Shown: positions 58,695 to 64,000 of the stretch, piece by piece | How the letters are laid out: every line of letters begins with the position of its first letter | How positions within the stretch are numbered: position 1 is the stretch's first letter | Assembly (NCBI GenBank): GCA_030407085.1 | Contig: CM059587.1 | Coordinates: forward strand, 100,869,001-100,933,000 | Direction: 5' to 3' | From: Trichopria drosophilae | Lineage: Eukaryota; Arthropoda; Insecta; Hymenoptera; Diapriidae | Length of the DNA: 64,000 bases | Notes under the pieces: generated by a model | Told to the model about the DNA's origin: nothing | The model's input: only the letters and a program-made list of their open reading frames with translations | Databases searched by the model: none | Translations under genes and position numbers: made by a program

Positions 58695-58999
58695 TGTAAA
58701 ACGTGATATATTTATCAATATGTATTGTTTTTTAAGTTAGAATGTGATATGAAGGTGTTTGAGATCATGTCACTGTACATTTCTGTCAGTTTCAAATATC
58801 AAGAGTCTGATTTTCATAAGGAAACTGAAATTACGCTGCAAGAATCGACGACCATTGCGGAAAACTGTCAAAGAGACATATCCAGGCATACCATCCGCCG
58901 AGGGTGCTTTGAGGTTAGGTCATCCGCGAAATTATGATTCTGAAGGTATTTGCGCATGGCGATGGTACTCCAGTTTATATATAAACATCGATTATTGAA

Positions 59000-60760
59000 T
59001 TTATCGTTTTTTATTTTACAGGGAATTAGAAGTATATAGACCTGATTTTACTTCCGTATAAACGAAAAACCAAACATTTTCAACAGCCCAGTTCTCAGAA
59101 TTAGATCCATTTCTATTTGTTCTTGGAACTCGTTAAAATGTATTAACCCTTATCTTCATGAAAAATTGAAATATCGACTTTTCCCTCCAGGAATGCCTCG
59201 TTGAACTCTTTTCGAATATGAAGCCACTGGAAAAAATTTTTTTTTCGAAAATTTGTAACCTAAATTACATGGTTTTATGACACATACACGTTGGGCACAA
59301 CCGGGTACCCTGGTATCCACTTGGTGTGAAATTATGTTTTCGCTCAGAAATTAATAAATAACATTGATAAATATTTTATTTAGGTAATGGTAGTTTATAA
59401 ATAAACAATAAATATAATTTTCAAGTACTGCAAACCTTTATTGAACGCAAACAAGATCTTCACTGTTGACCGGCCCGTAAATTGTAGACAAATCTTTAAA
59501 AAGTGAAAAACATTATTTAACAAAAAATCGCACAATTTCATATTCAGAAAAATGCTTTATTTTATCGTGTTTCGCATAAAATTCTTTTAAATGATTTTAA
59601 ATGCTTTCTCACAAATTTAAACAAATATTAACGTTTTTTATCAATAACATATTTCAGTTTTGAACATTTTCGACAGATTTCACCAAAAACCAACAATTTT
59701 GAGAACAAAAATAATATATTCTAATATATTGAATATATTCTAACAGATTTGAATAAAATTTAATAGTTTAACAAAAATAAATGCAAATAGTTTTATATTT
59801 AAAGATATTTATCTTTCTATAAAGATACTTTACAGAATATTTCAAAAATATTTGCCATACTAATTCTCTATTTAAACAAATATTTGTATAAATAAAACCT
59901 TTTGAAAATGATAGAAAACTTTCATACATTTTTTTAAATCTTCAAAAATCTTTGAAATTGCATAAAAAAGGCTAAAAATCGTAGAAAAATGTTGAAAATA
60001 GCACAAAACTCCCAAACTTTGAGAATATTAATTTGTTTAAATGATTATTTTACCATTTCTATTTTAAGTAGTTGATATTTGTCCAATAGTATTTGAAAAA
60101 TATAAACTTTATGGCAATTTTTTGTTATTGTCAACATTCGTAAGAATTTTGACAATACTTTGAATATACTGTCCAAAATCGCCTAAATTCTAAAATTTAT
60201 CAACATTTATAATTATTGTCTAACATATTACCGCAGAACTTGACATTTTATAACAAATTTTGACAAAGAACCCCCAACAAATTTTCTACTATTATTTTGA
60301 ATTAAACACGAAAAAATCCGTAGGAACATGAGTTTTTTTCTGGATTTTTATAGATAATATGTTTTAGTATATACTACTCGTTGTCGATTGAAAAAATAAA
60401 GAATTTATTGAAAATGTGTAGCTGTTTTTAAAACATTTTTATCCGTATTGTTTATTTTTAATAGATATCATTAAAATATTGGTCAGGGAAAAATCTGGGA
60501 AAAGTCAGAGAATTTTTTTCCGAGAAAAAAGCGGCCACCATGTATGGGAATTGTAGGTTCAAAGAGTCTGAGCTCCGGCAATTCTTAGCCGATTTAAATA
60601 ATTTTTTTTTTTTAAATGCATATAAAAGCACTTCTAAGACTCCTATCCAGAAGAATTTTTAAAAAAGTGAAAAAATTCACGTGTATTTCCTAATAAACAA
60701 TGCAGATTATTTTCATTTTTAAATTCATCAAAGGTACCATATTTTTTTGATTTGATTGAT
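59000..60760. other. Gene-free AT-rich stretch
   Basis: Nothing beyond a GGGTACCC-centred palindromic patch at about 59297-59330. Confidence 0.4.
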
Positions 60761-60764
60761 GTAA

Positions 60765-60960
60765 ATAAAATTGTCCGCCATATTGGATCCGCCATTTTGT
60801 ATTATGGAAATGTGACGTCACATTCATACTTGGCGACCTCTAAAACTCCTACAATAAGTTATATAACAAGTTTAGATCATTTCGGCAGTTTGTCAAGAAT
60901 TTGGCCACCATTTTGATCGTCCATTTTGAAATTACGGACCATCAGTTCATATTTGTATTT
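60765..60960. repeat. Dispersed AATGGCGG modules
   Basis: CCGCCATATTGGATCCGCC followed by ATTTTGTATTATGG at 60776-60805, and a degenerate GGCCACCATTTTGATCGTCC at 60902-60921. Confidence 0.6.
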
Positions 60961-61020
60961 GTCCATTAAAAAGACACTATGTGTACAATTTACAACATTT
61001 TAAAACACTCTCAAAATATG

Positions 61021-61067
61021 GTAATTGTATCTAAATTTATATAATATATAAATTTAGATACAATTAT
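61021..61067. repeat. Near-perfect AT palindrome
   Basis: AATTGTATCTAAATTTATAT and its complement meet with almost no spacer; it could form a cruciform. Confidence 0.7.
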
Positions 61068-61475
61068 ATATAATAATATATAATTATTAGGGTGTATCCA
61101 ATTTTTAAAATCGAAGTGAGTAGTGATAAAACGATAGTTTAAGATGCGATCACGAAACAAAATATAAAAAAAATATCTACCATTCGCGCATGCGCGTCAA
61201 AAACGTCGTTTTTTATTATTTTTCCTGTAACTTTGCGATTTTTTTTTCCTTGACTTTTTTTATCTTAAATTGTGCCCAGAGTATGCATCTTTAAGACCCA
61301 AATTACAAACAAAATTTTGAAATTTTTTCGCGCCTCTGAAAAATCGCTAAATATTACCATTTTTGTCCCGTAACGATATTCCGCTATAGTAAACCTGGTA
61401 AAAAACTGGCTATTCGAAAAAATAATATTTGACAATATGATTTTGATGTATTTTGATCTCCTGATTACGAATATG

Positions 61476-61965
61476 ATGCCAGAAATTGGCGCTCGGCAAT
61501 ATTTCGGTCGCTATCTTGAAAAAACAGCAAAAAAAAGTGATTTTTTCAAGTTTTTTTTTTTTGCATTTGTCGTCACCTTTAATTCACCTTAACTGTAAGA
61601 GTTCAATTTTATGAAAATTGATAACTTTGATCCTTGTTCATCATATGTTGAATCGGTGCAGAGCGCGAACTGGTGAAAGGCTTTCTGAAAATATTGGCTG
61701 TAAACAATATTTAATGCAATTCGGCGCTTACGGTTACTTTCCAGGTTAATTTAATATTGTTTACGACCACAAATGAAGCCTATTTATCTTTGTCAATATT
61801 CTTTTTAAGGATCAAAGTTATCAAATTTCATAAAATTGAACTCTTACGGTTAAGTTGAATTAAAGGTGATGCAAAAAAAACTTGAAAAAATCACTTTTTT
61901 TTTGTGTTTTTGGCTGTTTTTTCAAGATAGCGGCCGAAATATTGCCGAGCGCCAATTTCTGGCAT
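61476..61965. mobile_element. Foldback element, ~160-bp arms, 490 bp
   Basis: ATGCCAGAAATTGGCGCTCG at the left and GAGCGCCAATTTCTGGCAT at the right. The arms pair through CAAGATAGCGGCCGAAATAT-type sequence to GATCAAAGTTATCAA. No ORF; the termini are not flanked by a clear TSD. Confidence 0.75.
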
Positions 61966-62318
61966 TTTGAAAAAATTTCAGCCAATAGATAATTAAAAAA
62001 TGAAAAGTTTTGTTTCTTAAACATTTTTTATATCACGTTAATTTTCCGAGATATAGCAGATTGAAAAAAAATCACATTAATTTGTTCAAAATTAAATAAG
62101 TATTTGTAAAGAAATATTAGACAAAATCCCGAAGAGGCAAATTGAAGCTATAGAGATTACCTTTCGATTACACGTTGTACATTTCTGTTGCAATCATTTT
62201 TAAAAAAATGGGAGGTGATTGAAAAAGAAAAAAATAATACGAAAATTGACTTTAGTAAATCGAGCATAGTTTGTATGGAAATGTATATATATAAATGAAA
62301 CCACTACGACTGAGAAGC

Positions 62319-62440
62319 TGAAAGTCTCCTCTTTAATTCCCTTTTTTTATTTTTCCCGTACGTTAACTTGGCGATGAGATATCACATTTCAATTTAGCCA
62401 AAATTCCGCAAGGGTGAGCTCATACTTTTGAGCGGTACTG
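62319..62440. repeat. TIR-like end shared with 17364-17486
   Basis: Ends CATACTTTTGAGCGGTACTG; complementary to the copy in the Klc region. No partner end seen. Confidence 0.65.
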
Positions 62441-62592
62441 AATAATTATATATAATTATATATAATTGTATCTAATTGTATCAAAAATTGTAGATAATTA
62501 TGTATAATCGTATATAAACATATATAATTATATATTATTAGATATAATTGGATCTAATTGTATAAGAAATTGTATATAATTATATATAATCC
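62441..62592. repeat. ATATAATT-rich low-complexity repeat
   Basis: Irregular repeats of TATATAATTATATATAATTG type and ATTGTATCTAATTGTAT variants directly next to the TIR-like end. Confidence 0.7.
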
Positions 62593-62605
62593 ATTTTTTC
62601 CCGGG

Positions 62606-62654
62606 TTAAGAGTTCGTAAAGTGTGAAATTGAAGTTTGGGAAACGCGCAAGAAA
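62606..62654. repeat. Direct repeat, copy 1
   Basis: TTAAGAGTTCGTAAAGTGTG to AACGCGCAAGAAA; recurs at 62916-62964 with a few changes. Confidence 0.65.
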
Positions 62655-62660
62655 AGTCTC

Positions 62661-62761
62661 TGCAAACACAAAAGTAACAGTTGTGTAACAACTATGTAAC
62701 ATTTATGTAACAATGTAATCATTACGTAAATATTACACAACTGTTACTTTTCGTGTTTGCA
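62661..62761. mobile_element. Tiny palindromic MITE, 101 bp
   Basis: TGCAAACACAAAAGTAACAG and its complement (CTGTTACTTTTCGTGTTTGCA) close a GTAACA-rich centre. It lies directly after the first of two direct repeats. Confidence 0.7.
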
Positions 62762-62915
62762 AGGATTGGAGTGGATAAAAAAGAATTCATTTTAATGATT
62801 CTTAATAGCGGTTTTTTAGACTTGAATCCATTTTCATCCCGAATGCGTCTATTTTTAGGAAATCGAAAATACTAATTCTAATAACTGAATCCCCTGCCAG
62901 AAATATGAGTGTCCA

Positions 62916-62964
62916 TTAAGAGTTCATAAAGTGTGAAATTAAAGTTTTGGAAACGCGCAAGAAA
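62916..62964. repeat. Direct repeat, copy 2
   Basis: Second copy of 62606-62654, 310 bp downstream. The small ORF at 63009-63197 nearby is not credible. Confidence 0.65.
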
Positions 62965-63256
62965 TGTGTATTCCGCTTCCACGAAAGTTTGATAGGAGTA
63001 CATAAAGCGTGAATATGCACCTTTTAAGAGTTCAACATTTTGCATTTGTGAACAGCTACAATGTTAAAAATGCAGGTGTAAAATTAATAGCGAGTTGTAA
63101 AATTAAACCACAGTTTTACTGGCGAAAGTGTAAAATCACAACTCTAAAAAAATGTAAATTTCCTATTTGGATAGGTATTGTACCACTGCAACAGTAATAT
63201 TAGAAAAAAACTATGGGTCGTAATAATTACCTATTCTGAAAGTTGTAATTTGACTA

Positions 63257-63937
63257 CAGTAGTCCCCACCCTAAGTTATACCGATTAAAATTATACGTCC
63301 ATCCTAAGTTATACATTCGCCTTGTTCAAAGTTATACTACCCAGCAAATCAAAAAGTATACGAAAAATCTGTGTACGATTTAGTACATAATAAGTCTGTT
63401 TTTCCCCGCTCTTTCAGTTACGAATGCGAGTGTATACGATATTATACGCGATACATAAACGCACATAACCTCAAAGAAACGATTGCTTTCGATTATCGAA
63501 TGATTTAAACTCAAAACTAGAAAACAGAACATTTCTTCGAAAATTATGAAAAAAGGAAAACGCTATAATCAATTCTTAGATTAAATTGACAGAATTAAAA
63601 GCTATTCGAAGACGCAACAAATCAATTTTTGGAATTCGTTAAATACGGTTTCGTATAAGATCGAATGAATTCAATTCTGGAATTACAGGTCGTATAAAAT
63701 AGTATGAATTCGAATAAGAATCTAGATAATCAATACGCCACTGGAAAGAAACAGAATGCAAAATATCGATTCCGTATACTTTCTGGTTTATTGGGTAGCT
63801 TTTTCCTCTCCTTCCCCCACCTCATTGCTCGGATATAAAGAAAGATTCGGAAGTGGGGATAGTGAGAGGCTATAACTTTGGAAAATCTTCCGCCATTTTG
63901 AAAGAACCGACCGTATAAATTAGGACGTGATCTGCTG
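63257..63937. mobile_element. Pogo-like MITE (CCTAAGTTATAC family), 681 bp with nested insert
   Basis: CAGTAGTCCCCACCCTAAG at the left and its diverged complement CTAATTTATACGGTC at the right, ending GATCTGCTG, TA-flanked. A GCCATTTTG core lies at 63892-63900 near the right end. Without the nested element it would be about 220 bp, the size of the other pogo-like copies. Confidence 0.75.
63337..63798. mobile_element. Palindrome-ended element nested in the MITE
   Basis: CTACCCAGCAAATCAAAAAG and, on the other side, CTTTCTGGTTTATTGGGTAG. About 25-bp TIRs including AAAGTATACG. No ORF; no certain target duplication. Confidence 0.65.
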
Positions 63938-64000
63938 TACTTTGAAAGTTGTAATTTTTAATATTTTGGAAGCAGTGCATTTACAAAATTAATGTTATTT

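Noticed and set aside
63009..63197. Plus-strand ORF of 62 codons
   Set aside because: AT-rich, no motif, and next to decayed direct repeats; background.

Overview
The window is AT-rich eukaryotic DNA, almost certainly from an insect. The evidence is an intron-containing kinesin light chain gene of insect type, interstitial runs of CCTAA (complement of the arthropod telomere repeat TTAGG), Penelope-like and APE-type non-LTR retroelements, and many short TA- or TTAA-flanked MITEs. A hymenopteran is plausible, but nothing here proves the order.

Layout. 1-2897: the end of a palindromic MITE, then a 2.8 kb foldback element whose right arm carries a Penelope-derived insertion. 3.1-4.4 kb: one pogo-like MITE and gene-free DNA. 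4.4-13.5 kb (minus strand): the kinesin light chain gene Klc, the only confident host gene; six coding exons (552 aa) and a possible 12-nt microexon. Its 6.2 kb intron is a transposon graveyard: a ~310-bp tandem array with telomere-like seeds, a Penelope copy with a 12-bp target duplication, and MITEs nested up to two deep. 13.5-22.1 kb (probably Klc intron 1): a dead non-LTR element on the minus strand split by a 386-bp MITE, a 940-bp foldback, and two 3'-terminal non-LTR copies in tandem on the plus strand. A possible noncoding first exon of Klc ends at 22822. 22.9-57 kb: gene-poor DNA with piggyBac-like TTAA elements, a dispersed module containing an AATGGCGGATC core, foldbacks, tRNA-like remnants, a THAP-domain fragment (41.2 kb), hairpin motifs near 48 kb, a second Penelope remnant (54.7 kb) and a non-LTR 3' end (56.4-57.1 kb). 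57.8-58.7 kb (minus strand): a small unrecognised two-exon gene with a well-placed poly(A) signal and two ORFs. 59-64 kb: AT-rich DNA with more palindromes and nested MITEs.

Most of the structure is transposon biology. Three patterns stand out: a GCCATNTTG (Pho/YY1-like) core just inside one end of several pogo-like MITEs and inside the dispersed module; a recurring CTGAWGA-hairpin-GAAACGTW motif, resembling a degraded hammerhead ribozyme, at Penelope-type termini; and several insertions whose empty sites can be read inside the window, which gives an explicit nesting order.
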